A program made the translations under genes and the position numbers. Shown piece by piece: positions 8,663-17,027 of a stretch of DNA of 64,000 nucleotides (the stretch's first letter is position 1; each line of letters starts with the position of its first letter). Source of the DNA: Nonomuraea endophytica (GTDB lineage: Bacteria; Actinomycetota; Actinomycetes; Streptosporangiales; Streptosporangiaceae); NCBI RefSeq assembly GCF_014203235.1, contig NZ_JACHIN010000016.1, forward strand, positions 185,359 through 249,358, in the 5' to 3' direction. The notes beneath the pieces were generated by a model, which worked only from the letters and a program-made list of their open reading frames with translations, did not search any database and was not told the origin of the DNA.

Positions 8663-9594
8663 GCCGCCACCGCCGTGAGCTCGAAGAAGACGTCGTCGAG
8701 CGTGGGCGTGCGCAGCTCGACGCGTTCGACCGGGATGCCCGCCCGGTGCAGTTCGTCCAGGGTGTGGCGGAGGTGGTCGGGACCCTGGACGGCCAGCGTG
8801 ATCTCGTGCTCCGCGCCGCCCGGAGCGGAGAGCAGGGCGCTCGCGCGCGGCACGTCCGCCGGCGCGAGCCGCAGCACGAGGCGCTCGGCGCCCACCTGGC
8901 GCTTGAGTGCCTCGGGGGAGTCGTCGGCCACCACCCGGCCCCGGCTGATCACCGCGACCCGGTCGGCGAGCTGGTCGGCCTCCTCCAGGTATTGCGTGGT
9001 CAGCAGGATGCTCGTCCCGGCGGCGAGCAGTTCGCGGATCACCGCCCACAGCTCCACCCGGCTGCGCGGGTCCAGGCCCGTGGTCGGCTCGTCGAGGAAG
9101 AGGATGGGCGGCGCCGACACCATGCTGGCCGCCAGGTCCAGGCGACGGCGCATGCCGCCCGAGTAGGTGCCCACGCGCCGGTTGGCGGCGTCCGCCAGGT
9201 CGAAGCGCTCCAGGAGCTCCCGCGCCCGCCGCCGGCCCCGGCGGCCGCCGAGGTGGTAGAGGCCGGCGAACAGTTCGAGGTTCTCCCTGCCGGTGAGCAG
9301 GTCGTCCACGGTGGCCTGCTGGGCGGTCAGGCCGATGGCCCGCCGTACGGCGACGCCGTCCCGCACCACGTCGTGCCCGCCCACGACCGCGCTGCCGCCG
9401 TCCGGAGGCAGCAGCGTGGTCAGGATGCGAACCGTCGTTGTTTTCCCCGACCCATTGGGGCCGAGCAGTGCCAGCAGCGAGCCCGTGGGCACGGTCAGGT
9501 CGATCCCGCCGAGCACCCGCGTGTCGCCGAACGACTTCACCAGCCCCCGTGCCACAATGGCATCTGTGAATGACGTACTGTGTATGGCGTTCAT
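8659..9594 (-). CDS. ABC ATPase of DrrA type
   Basis: The protein is 311 aa. Walker A is GPNGSGKTTT, the signature is YSGGMRRRLDLA and Walker B is ILFLDEPTTGLD. The C-terminal ~80 residues form the extra domain typical of DrrA-type exporters and end TLDDVFFELT, a common tail in this family. It should energise the permease encoded just downstream. The start at 9594 is the longest ATG; GTG near 9568 is possible. Divergent from a TetR regulator gene. Confidence 0.88.
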   Translation of the reverse strand: MNAIHSTSFTDAIVARGLVKSFGDTRVLGGIDLTVPTGSLLALLGPNGSGKTTTVRILTTLLPPDGGSAVVGGHDVVRDGVAVRRAIGLTAQQATVDDLLTGRENLELFAGLYHLGGRRGRRRARELLERFDLADAANRRVGTYSGGMRRRLDLAASMVSAPPILFLDEPTTGLDPRSRVELWAVIRELLAAGTSILLTTQYLEEADQLADRVAVISRGRVVADDSPEALKRQVGAERLVLRLAPADVPRASALLSAPGGAEHEITLAVQGPDHLRHTLDELHRAGIPVERVELRTPTLDDVFFELTAVAA

Positions 9595-9643
9595 AGTTTT
9601 AAGATAATGCAGAATCCTAGGAGCGAGTCAAGGGAGGACCTCG

Positions 9644-10390
9644 ATGGACCAGGAAAGGCCACTGCCCCCCGTCATCGAGCGGATGTGGGGCCGCGAGCCC
9701 GCGCCGCGCCGGGGGCCGCGGCCGCGACTCGACCTGGCCATGATCACCGCCGCCGCCATCGAGCTCGCCGACGCCGACGGCATCGGCGGGGTGTCGATGG
9801 CCGGCGTCGCCTCACGCGTGGGCGTCGCGGCGACCGCGCTCTATCGCTACGTCGGCAGCAAGGAAGACCTCCTCACCGCGATGGCCGACGCCGTGGCGCC
9901 GCTGCCGCCCGACCCGGCGGGACTGCCCTGGCGCGACTACCTCGCCACCTGGACCCGCGCCCAGCGCGACATCATCCTCGAACACCCGTGGGTGCTGACG
10001 ATCAGCCCGTTCGTGCCGCCCATGGGCCCGCGCCGGCTGCTCTGGCTCGACCGCGTGCTGACCGCACTCGACGGCACCGGGCTCGACGACGGTGAGCGCA
10101 TCAACGTGGCCAGCACCCTGACCGGGTACGCGCTGACCGACGCCGCCGTGGTCTACGGGGCCGGCGATCCCGCGTACGAGAAGGCCGGGATCTCCGGCGC
10201 CGACGAGTTCGGCGCCGCGCTCGCCGAGGTCCTCGACCCGGCCACCTACCCCGCCCTGTCGGCCGCCGTGCGCGGCGGCGTCTTCTCCGGCGCCGAGGGC
10301 TGGGTGAACGACGACGACTTCCTGTTCGGCCTCAGCCTGCTGCTCGACGGGGTGGAGCAGCTGATCGCCCGCCGGGGCGGCGTCAGCTAG
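9644..10390 (+). CDS. TetR-family repressor
   Basis: The protein is 248 aa. The N-terminal helix-turn-helix (AAAIELADADGIGGVSMAGV, then SRVGVAATALYRYVGSKEDL) is standard TetR. The C-terminal ligand domain resembles the TetR_C group of tetracycline-repressor-like proteins. It is divergent from the DrrAB-type exporter genes with a 49-bp gap, so it probably represses them and itself until a drug binds. I found only a weak imperfect repeat in that gap, so no operator is claimed. Confidence 0.88.
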   Translation: MDQERPLPPVIERMWGREPAPRRGPRPRLDLAMITAAAIELADADGIGGVSMAGVASRVGVAATALYRYVGSKEDLLTAMADAVAPLPPDPAGLPWRDYLATWTRAQRDIILEHPWVLTISPFVPPMGPRRLLWLDRVLTALDGTGLDDGERINVASTLTGYALTDAAVVYGAGDPAYEKAGISGADEFGAALAEVLDPATYPALSAAVRGGVFSGAEGWVNDDDFLFGLSLLLDGVEQLIARRGGVS

Positions 10391-10907
10391 CCGCGCGCAG
10401 GATGCGGACGTACCCCACTTCGGAGACGTTCTTCGTCAGCTCCACGATCAGCCATCCGGCGACGCCGGCCATCGTCTGGCCCTGCCCCCACGGCAGATTC
10501 GCGACCCTGTCGCCGGAGTCGAGCTCGGCGTCGGTGAGGCCGAGCAGCCCCTCGCGCCAGGCGTCCTTGAGCCCGCGCAGCCACTCGGCCGCCGCCGCGG
10601 CGTCGCCCGGCCAGACGATCTCCTCACGCTCGGGAGCGCCGTCGCCGAAGCAGTGGCCCAGCGTGGTCGTCCACCAGTAGCCCATGTGCCACATCAGCCA
10701 GCCGGCCGTCATCGCCGGCACGGGGTCCGGCTCGCTGTCGGCCCAGTCGGCCACCCAGTGCCCGTCCGCGCCGAGCCGTACGTTCCAGGCGTGGGGGGCC
10801 GGCTCCCACAGCGCCGCCTCGTCGTCGAGCCCGTCAAGGTGGTACTCGAACAGCGCCCAGGCGATGTCGAGCTGGTGGACGAGCAGTTCCGCGCGCTTGG
10901 TGACCAT
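10383..10907 (-). CDS. DinB-family protein
   Basis: The protein is 174 aa from ATG 10907, which has AGGA about ten bases upstream; the frame extends to 10937 without a better site. It is an all-helical DinB/YfiT-like fold: LVHQLDIAWALFEYHLDGL at the start, MLWHMGYWW-type His-containing helix in the middle (written WLMWHMGYWWTTTLGH) and EVGYVRILR near the end. Family members are metal-dependent thiol S-transferases or have unknown roles. It overlaps the TetR gene 3' end by 8 bp on the other strand. Confidence 0.8.
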   Translation of the reverse strand: MVTKRAELLVHQLDIAWALFEYHLDGLDDEAALWEPAPHAWNVRLGADGHWVADWADSEPDPVPAMTAGWLMWHMGYWWTTTLGHCFGDGAPEREEIVWPGDAAAAAEWLRGLKDAWREGLLGLTDAELDSGDRVANLPWGQGQTMAGVAGWLIVELTKNVSEVGYVRILRAAS

Positions 10908-11006
10908 GGACAGCGATCCTAGGCGGGTGGCCCGCACCCGCCAACGGGATAAATCCTTGGCCGATCCGACGATGATGCATCCTCTCCCTTGGCCGATACT
11001 TCAAGG

Positions 11007-12560
11007 ATGGAGCAGGTCGAATATCTGGAACCGTCGCTCGCCCAGGTGATCGAGCGGATCGGCCCGCAGTACGTCACGGTCGTCGAAGCGCCGCACGGCG
11101 TGGACGTGCCCGTGTCGGGGCCCGCCATCCTCGACCCGGTGCTCGACGACGCGCCCCGCCCGGGAACGCTGGTCCTGCTCGTCGGCCTGACCGCCGGCTC
11201 GCCCGACGCCGAGACGACGCTCCACGGCCTGACCGGCGCCGCGGCAGCGGTGGTCCGCGCCGACGTCGCCGCCGCCGAACGGCTCGCGCCCGCCGCCCGC
11301 GCCGCCGGGATCGCTCTGGTCGCGCTGCATACGCAGATGCCGTGGAGCCTCCTGCACACGATGGTCGAGGACGCCGTGCTGCTCGGCGACAGCCTGATCT
11401 CCGCCCCCGGCCCGCTCGAAGCGCCCGGCCGCGACCTCGGCAGCGTGCCCCTCGGCGACCTGAACGCGCTCGTCAACGTCATCGCCGAGACGTTCGACCG
11501 CCCCGTGGGCATCCTGGACACCGAATGGCGGCTGCTGGCGTACTCGGCCGTGCCCGGCCAGGTCAACGACGAACTCCAGCGCCAGGTCATCCTCACCAAA
11601 TCCGTGCCCGCCTCCAACGCGCCACGCGAGACCCGCCGCCTGCTCCTGACCACCCAGCAGGCGCTGCGCTTCCACACAGGCGAGCCGTTCGACAGCCCCG
11701 AACAGCGCGTCTGGCGCATCGGCGTGGGCATCCGCAGCGGTCCCGAACCGCTCGGCATGCTCTGGATCCTGGAAGGCCACGAGCGGCTGCCGGAAGAGCG
11801 CCTGGTGCTCGCGGAAGAGTTCGCCCGCCTGGCCGGAGCCCACCTGCTGCGCGCCCGCACCGCCCGCGACGCCGACCGCGAACGGCGCGGCCGCCTGGTC
11901 GGTGAGGCCCTGGACGGCGACCCCGCCGCCTGCCGCCGCCTCGGCCTGCCCCGCACGGGTCTGACGGTCCTGGCCATCACCTCACAGGGCCAGCCCGAGC
12001 ACCTGCTCGACGCCGTCGCCACCTACCTGGACGCCTACCGCCGCTCGGCCGCCTGCGTCCTGCGCGACCACACCGTCTACTGCCTCCTGCCCGCGCCCGA
12101 CCTCCGCACCGCCCGCGAAACCGCCGCCGACCTGGCCCGCCGCCTGGCCCCCCGCCACCGCCTGACCGCCGCCGTGGGCTCCCCGGCCACCGCCGACACG
12201 CTCGCCACCTCACTGCGCCACGCCGACCTGGTGCTCACCGTCCTGCGTTCCTCGGGCGCGCGGGTGGCCACCATCGACGAGGTACGGCCCGCCGCCGCCC
12301 TCATCGAACTCCAATCCCTGCTCGCCGCCCACCCGAACCTCCTGCTCCACACCTTCTCCCCGCCCGCAGGCGAAGAGACGGTCACCGCCTGGCTGGAGGC
12401 CCACGGCGACATCCGCGCCGCCGCCGCTTCGCTGGCCGTCCACCCCAACACCCTCCGCTACCGGCTACGGCGCCTGGAGTCCTCCGGCTACGACCTCTCC
12501 ACCCCCGACGCCCGCCTCACCACCTGGCTCCGCCTCCGCCTCTCCCAACCCCCACCTTGA
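11007..12560 (+). CDS. PucR-family transcriptional regulator
   Basis: The protein is 517 aa from ATG 11007. The C-terminus is the PucR helix-turn-helix: AHGDIRAAAASLAVHPNTLR followed by YRLRRLES. The N-terminal PucR sensor region (ADVAAAERLAPAARAAGIAL) and a GAF-like middle (FDRPVGILDTEWRLLAYSAV) precede it. GATACT at 10996-11001 lies 6 nt before the ATG and no Shine-Dalgarno is present, so a leaderless message is likely; TTG 10989 is the alternative. Such regulators often control purine or amine use. No clear target lies beside it. Confidence 0.87.
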   Translation: MEQVEYLEPSLAQVIERIGPQYVTVVEAPHGVDVPVSGPAILDPVLDDAPRPGTLVLLVGLTAGSPDAETTLHGLTGAAAAVVRADVAAAERLAPAARAAGIALVALHTQMPWSLLHTMVEDAVLLGDSLISAPGPLEAPGRDLGSVPLGDLNALVNVIAETFDRPVGILDTEWRLLAYSAVPGQVNDELQRQVILTKSVPASNAPRETRRLLLTTQQALRFHTGEPFDSPEQRVWRIGVGIRSGPEPLGMLWILEGHERLPEERLVLAEEFARLAGAHLLRARTARDADRERRGRLVGEALDGDPAACRRLGLPRTGLTVLAITSQGQPEHLLDAVATYLDAYRRSAACVLRDHTVYCLLPAPDLRTARETAADLARRLAPRHRLTAAVGSPATADTLATSLRHADLVLTVLRSSGARVATIDEVRPAAALIELQSLLAAHPNLLLHTFSPPAGEETVTAWLEAHGDIRAAAASLAVHPNTLRYRLRRLESSGYDLSTPDARLTTWLRLRLSQPPP

Positions 12561-12629
12561 CACCCCCACCGGCCTGGGCGACCCTGCGGTGTCGCGGGTT
12601 TCCCGGGGTTTCCCGGGCTGGGGTGTGGG

Positions 12630-13805
12630 TCAGCGGAGGGCGTCTACGGGTTCCATTCGGGCGGCTCGGAGGGCGGGGTAGAGGCCGGCGAGGAGGCCCA
12701 CGAGGGCGCCGGCGATCGGGGCAGCGACGGCGAGCCGTACATCCAAAACGGGTGTCCACTGCTTGACCGCGCAGATCACCACGATCGCCACCACCCCCAC
12801 GGACGCGCCGACCACGCCGCCCGTGAGGCCGGTCAGGGACGATTCCAGCAGGAACTGGGCGGCCACGTGCCGGCGGGCGGCGCCGAGGGCGCGGCGCAGG
12901 CCGATCTCGGTGACGCGTTCCATGACCGTGACCAGCGTGACGTTCGCGATCCCGACCGCGCCCACCACGAGCGAGACCAGGCCGAGGATCAGGAAGAGCG
13001 CGTTGACGTCGTTCTCGACCCCGTCGCGCGCCCTGGTCGGGCTCTGCGGCGCGGTCACCTGCAGCATGGCGGCGTTGGAGGGGCTGAGCGCGAGCGGCGC
13101 CTGTTTCGCGATGAGGTCGGCCGCGCCGATGCTGGTGTTGATCAGAACCCGGGTGACCTCGCGCAGGCCGAAGCGCTGGCCGATGGTGGGCGGCAGCAGT
13201 ACCGCGCTGCCCAGGCTCTTTTCCCGCCGCAGGTCGCCGAGGACTCCGATGACGGTGTACGCGTGCGTCCCGATGAACACGGCCGGAGCGCGGTCGAGCC
13301 GCGTCACCCCGAGCAACTGGGCGGCCCGCTCGCCCAGGACCACCACCCTGTCCCCGCGGGCCAGGTGGCCGGCGTCGAAGTAGCGGCCCTGGAGCATGCG
13401 GCCCTTGACCGCCTCGGGCAGCCCGGGACTGCTGGCGACCACGGTCAGCGTCAGCTCGGTCATCCGGCTGGGGTCGACGAGTTCGTTGGCCCGGACGCTG
13501 ATGTTGGCGCTCTCCTTGGCCTCGGCCACCGCGGCGGCCGAGGTCACCCCGCGCAGGCGCGTCACCTCCCGCACGTCGTCCCAGCCGACCAGCGGACGGT
13601 CGTCGCCCGGGACGTCCACGGTGACGGAGGTCGCGGTCAGCTCGTCGAAGCGGCCGACGATCTGGTTGCCGGCGGTGGCGGCGGTGCCCAGCGTGATGAC
13701 GAGGGTGGCGATGCCCAGCACGGTGCCCAGCGCGGTCAGCGCCGAGCGGACGGGACGGGCCAGCAGGCCGGCCGCCGCCTCGTTCCACAGATCAAGGATC
13801 TTCAC
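12630..13805 (-). CDS. MacB/FtsX-type ABC permease
   Basis: The protein is 391 aa: one N-terminal membrane helix (ALTALGTVLGIATLVITLG), a large extracellular domain, then three C-terminal helices, ending in the family tail LYPALRAARMEPVDALR. ERVTEIGLRRALGA is the usual coupling segment. It forms a MacB-like exporter with the ATPase (13792-14469) and the adaptor (14462-16102); all overlap by a few bases. In Gram-positive bacteria these units move lipids, peptides or antibiotics, or act as sensors. Confidence 0.88.
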   Translation of the reverse strand: MKILDLWNEAAAGLLARPVRSALTALGTVLGIATLVITLGTAATAGNQIVGRFDELTATSVTVDVPGDDRPLVGWDDVREVTRLRGVTSAAAVAEAKESANISVRANELVDPSRMTELTLTVVASSPGLPEAVKGRMLQGRYFDAGHLARGDRVVVLGERAAQLLGVTRLDRAPAVFIGTHAYTVIGVLGDLRREKSLGSAVLLPPTIGQRFGLREVTRVLINTSIGAADLIAKQAPLALSPSNAAMLQVTAPQSPTRARDGVENDVNALFLILGLVSLVVGAVGIANVTLVTVMERVTEIGLRRALGAARRHVAAQFLLESSLTGLTGGVVGASVGVVAIVVICAVKQWTPVLDVRLAVAAPIAGALVGLLAGLYPALRAARMEPVDALR

Positions 13806-14469
13806 TGAGCACTCCGTCCGTGATCCGCAGCCGGCGCTGAGCGCGGCCGCTCACCTCGTTCTCGTGGGTGATGACGACGATCGTCAGCCCCTGCGCGCAC
13901 AGGTCGTCGAACAGGGCGAGCACGGTCTCGGTGTTCTTGCTGTCCAGCGCGCCGGTCGGTTCGTCGCACAGCAGCAGCGAGGGCTCGCCGAGCAGGGCGC
14001 GGGCGATGGCGGCGCGCTGGCGTTCGCCGCCGGAGAGCCGTTCGGGCGGGAAGTTGACCCGGTGGGACAGTCCGACCCGGTCGAGTTGTTCCAGGGCGCG
14101 GGTTCTGCGGTTCTTGCGGTCGCGCCCGCCGTACACCTCGGCGAGCATCACGTTCTCCACCACGCTGCGGTGCGCGAGCAGGTGGAAGGACTGGAAGACG
14201 AAGCCGATACGGCTGCCGCGCAGCCTGGTCCGCGCGCTGTCGGGCATCGAGGTGGTCTCGATGCCGTCCAGCAGGTAGCTGCCGGAGGTGGGACGATCCA
14301 GCAGGCCCAGCACGTTCAGAAGCGTCGACTTGCCGGATCCCGACGGGCCGACCACCGCCACGTAGTCGGCCGCGCCCACGCGCAGCGACACCTGCGACAG
14401 CCCGAGCACCGGCGGGTCGGCGGGGAACTCCTTGGTCAGCCCGGTCAGCTCGATCACCGCCTCAGGCAC
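13792..14469 (-). CDS. ABC ATPase of MacB/LolD type
   Basis: The protein is 225 aa, the normal size. Walker A is GPSGSGKSTLL, the signature is LSGGERQRAAIARAL, and Walker B is LLLCDEPTGALD. The sequence around SGSYLLDGIE is typical of the LolD/MacB group. It overlaps the adaptor gene upstream by 8 bp and the permease downstream by 14 bp, so one transcript makes the exporter. Confidence 0.9.
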   Translation of the reverse strand: MPEAVIELTGLTKEFPADPPVLGLSQVSLRVGAADYVAVVGPSGSGKSTLLNVLGLLDRPTSGSYLLDGIETTSMPDSARTRLRGSRIGFVFQSFHLLAHRSVVENVMLAEVYGGRDRKNRRTRALEQLDRVGLSHRVNFPPERLSGGERQRAAIARALLGEPSLLLCDEPTGALDSKNTETVLALFDDLCAQGLTIVVITHENEVSGRAQRRLRITDGVLSEDP

Positions 14470-16102
14470 CGCCGACCACCACCCGATCGCCCTCCTTGAG
14501 CTCGCCGGCGACCTCGACGTTGCCGTCGGCGGTCAGCCCGGTGCGTACCTCGACCTCCTTCGTCCGGTCCCCACCGACCTCGACCTGCACCCGAGGCCGG
14601 CCGTCCGCCGCCGTGACCACGGCCGCGACCGGCACCGACAGGACCTTCTCCCGGGTCGCGCCGACCGTCACCCGCACGGTGACGCCCGCGCCGGACAGGC
14701 CCTTGAGCCCGGCCATCGACTTGGGCGTGATCAGCACCGCCTCCGAGCCGAGCTTGGCCTTGCCCGCTCCTACCGAGCTGACGGTGGCGGGAATGGCCTT
14801 GCCCGCCTCGGTCTCGATGACCGCCGCCAGCCCGTGCTTCAACAACTTCGCCTCCGCCGTCTCGACCGAGCCGGACACCACGAACGTCGAGCTCGTCACG
14901 GTGGCGAACGCCTTGTCCACCATCCCGCCCGCCTTGACCGCCGCCTTGTGCAGCCGGGCCGGCAGTTTCGGCAGGAACACCACCTCGCCCGCCGGGACGG
15001 TCGTGCCGTAGGTGAGCGAGTACTCCGCGAGGATCGCCCTGGCCGCCGCCAGGTCCTTCTGCGCCCCTGCCACCTTGAGCTTGACCGGGGACAGCTGCCT
15101 GGCCTGCCGCAACGCCTGCTCGGCCGTGGCGAGGGTCTCGCGGGCGAGCCGTACCGCCTTGCGCGCCTCGGTCAGCCGCCGCTCGCGCGCCTGCGCCGCC
15201 TCCACCTGGACGCGGTCGAGCGCCCGGCGCGCGGCGTCCAGGTCGGCGCGCGCGTTCGCGACGCGCAGCTCCTTCAACCTGCCGTCCGACGGGGTCGGCG
15301 TGGGGCTGGGGGCGGGACGGTTCGCCTCCTGCTCGGCCTCCAGCAGCTTCTCCTCAGCAGCGCGTACGGCGGCCTCGGCCGCCTCCACCTTGGCCGCGTC
15401 CTCGGGGGTGAAGTGGGCCGCCTCCTCCAGCGCCCGGTCGGCCTCCCGCAGGTCCTGCTTGGCGTTGGCCAGCTTGAGCTTGAGCGGCCCCACGTCCCGC
15501 CCCTGCTCCAGGGCCTTGCGCTGGTCGGCCAGCGTTTCTTGTGCAGTCTGTACGGCCCGGCGAAGTTCGTCCCGCCGCTGCCTGGCCTCGATCGTGGGCT
15601 GCTGCGCCGCGTACCCCTTCTTGGCGTAGAACCGGGTCACCGCCGCGACCGTGGCCGGATCGAACACCCCCGACACCCGCACCCGCAACGCCCGCTGCAA
15701 CTGCCGGACGTCGTCGCCCTTGGTGCCAGGGGCCAGCGTGCGGTGCATCGGCACCTTGCCGGTGAAGGCGAAGACCGGGCGGCCGTTCACCTCCATGAGC
15801 ACGCCGCCGTCCCTGACCTTTCCCGGCACCGGGGCGCGGGTGGCGCGCTGGAGCGCCTCGCTGCCGCCGACGACTCCGGCCAGCATGATCGGCTGGGGCG
15901 AGCCGTACTCCAGAGTGCCCGCGACGACCACGGTGCTGACCAGCTTGCGCCGCTCCACCAGCGCGGTGACCAGCGACGGCTTGGGCGGCGTGCGCAGCGC
16001 GGCCTCGTCCGCCGGCGAGCGCAGCCGCGTGCTCACTCCCCAGCCCGCCCCCGCGACCACGACGACGCCGGCCAGCACGACCAGCAGCTTTTTCTTCCTC
16101 AC
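14462..16102 (-). CDS. Coiled-coil membrane-fusion adaptor with PG-binding-like segment
   Basis: The protein is 546 aa from GTG 16102 (VRKKKLL, then a signal-anchor helix). Residues ~120-175 (TLAPGTKGDDVRQLQRAL, FDPATVAAVTRFYAKKGY) match a peptidoglycan-binding-type helical segment. A long coiled region (~190-370) rich in Ala, Glu and Arg follows, interrupted by a PSPTPTPSDG loop. The end is a beta-barrel adaptor region typical of HlyD/MacA proteins (LSVPVAAVVTAADGRPRVQV, DGNVEVAGELKEGDRVVVGG). In actinomycetes, which have no standard outer membrane, such adaptors probably extend into the wall. GTG overlaps the upstream lipoprotein stop (GTGA). Confidence 0.85.
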   Translation of the reverse strand: MRKKKLLVVLAGVVVVAGAGWGVSTRLRSPADEAALRTPPKPSLVTALVERRKLVSTVVVAGTLEYGSPQPIMLAGVVGGSEALQRATRAPVPGKVRDGGVLMEVNGRPVFAFTGKVPMHRTLAPGTKGDDVRQLQRALRVRVSGVFDPATVAAVTRFYAKKGYAAQQPTIEARQRRDELRRAVQTAQETLADQRKALEQGRDVGPLKLKLANAKQDLREADRALEEAAHFTPEDAAKVEAAEAAVRAAEEKLLEAEQEANRPAPSPTPTPSDGRLKELRVANARADLDAARRALDRVQVEAAQARERRLTEARKAVRLARETLATAEQALRQARQLSPVKLKVAGAQKDLAAARAILAEYSLTYGTTVPAGEVVFLPKLPARLHKAAVKAGGMVDKAFATVTSSTFVVSGSVETAEAKLLKHGLAAVIETEAGKAIPATVSSVGAGKAKLGSEAVLITPKSMAGLKGLSGAGVTVRVTVGATREKVLSVPVAAVVTAADGRPRVQVEVGGDRTKEVEVRTGLTADGNVEVAGELKEGDRVVVGGA

Positions 16103-16896
16103 GACTGCGGAAGGAAGCCGAACTTCACCCGCGCCTCGGAGTTGAGCCGCGTGCTCAGCGGGTTGAACGCGGCGTAGAACTCCTTGCCGCACTCCAGGTC
16201 GGTCAGCGCCGACTTGATCTCTCTCGTGAGATACGGCCGCGCCGCCGCGGCCGACGGCTCCTTCTGCTTCGCGACGAGTTCCTCCCACTCCTGCGAACCC
16301 CTGGCGGCCAGGTCGAGAGGCTTGCTGGAGCTGACCTTCTCCCCCTTGCCGGTCAGGCACTGCGCGAACGGCCCGGCCAGCTCGTTGAGCTTGGCGTCGC
16401 CGTTGAGCTCCCTGTCCACCCTCTCGATCTCCTTGGCCGTCAGGTCCGAGAAGTCGGCCAGCGACTTGACCTCGAACCCGAAGACCTTCTTGACCGCGGT
16501 GGTGTAGCAGGTCTTGGCCTGCAGCTCGTACGCCTCCAGCTGCCCCTTGTCCAACCCCGCCTTGATGGCCTCGTTGGGATCCTTCCTTTCCGGCTCGCCC
16601 CCCTCGTCTTTATAGACAAACCGGGAAAAGGCCCCGAACCCATACTTGGAGCGGACCTCCTTCAAACTCGCGTAGTCGCCGCTCGCCACCCGCTTCTCAA
16701 GGTCGGACTGCTTGAACGGCGGCACGTGGATCACATATTTGAAGCCCTTCTGCTTCATGCAGTCCGCGATCAGTGTTTCCCGCTCGTGCCGCTTGTCCTT
16801 CGCCCCGGATTCCGGGGCGGCAGCCGTACTCTCTGCGCCGCAGCCCGCCAGCAGCGCGAGCCCCAGCAGGCCGCAGACGGCCAGTCGTTTCTTCAT
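16099..16896 (-). CDS. Lipoprotein in the MacAB-like operon
   Basis: The protein is 265 aa from ATG 16896 (GTG 16905, with a G-rich stretch ahead, is an alternative). The signal ends LALLAGCG, a lipobox with Cys ~20. The mature protein is charged, with Cys residues in ADCMKQKG, KTCYTT, AQCLTG and LECGKEF, possibly two disulfides. The family is not recognised, though similar short secreted proteins occur beside MacAB-like genes in actinomycetes. First gene of the leftward operon, divergent from the WXG100-like gene at 17028. Confidence 0.75.
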   Translation of the reverse strand: MKKRLAVCGLLGLALLAGCGAESTAAAPESGAKDKRHERETLIADCMKQKGFKYVIHVPPFKQSDLEKRVASGDYASLKEVRSKYGFGAFSRFVYKDEGGEPERKDPNEAIKAGLDKGQLEAYELQAKTCYTTAVKKVFGFEVKSLADFSDLTAKEIERVDRELNGDAKLNELAGPFAQCLTGKGEKVSSSKPLDLAARGSQEWEELVAKQKEPSAAAARPYLTREIKSALTDLECGKEFYAAFNPLSTRLNSEARVKFGFLPQS

Positions 16897-16988
16897 GCCG
16901 GACACTCTGGCCCCCGCATCCATCCACCCCGTAGTGCCCGCGTATCCGCCATGTATCAGTTGGCATTTACCGAGCTCTGACGGTGTGC

Positions 16989-17010
16989 TTGACTCCTCCC
17001 TTGTAGCCAC
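16989..17010 (+). promoter_or_regulatory. Promoter-like block shared with the second cassette (copy 1)
   Basis: TTGACTCCT (16989-16997) and TGTAGCCAC (17002-17010), start to start 13 bp, occur again at 39788-39809 with identical spacing and the same 26-bp distance from TGTAGCCAC to the ATG. The bases between differ, so the two blocks look conserved by selection. They could be an alternative sigma-factor promoter or an operator. GGGGAGGGG at ~17017-17025 is the ribosome site. Confidence 0.5.
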
Positions 17011-17027
17011 AGCCTCGGGGAGGGGCC

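Noticed and set aside
9560..9610. TetR operator in the divergent gap of the exporter genes
   Set aside because: Only GAATG against CGTTC and similar short imperfect matches were found; too weak to report as a site.
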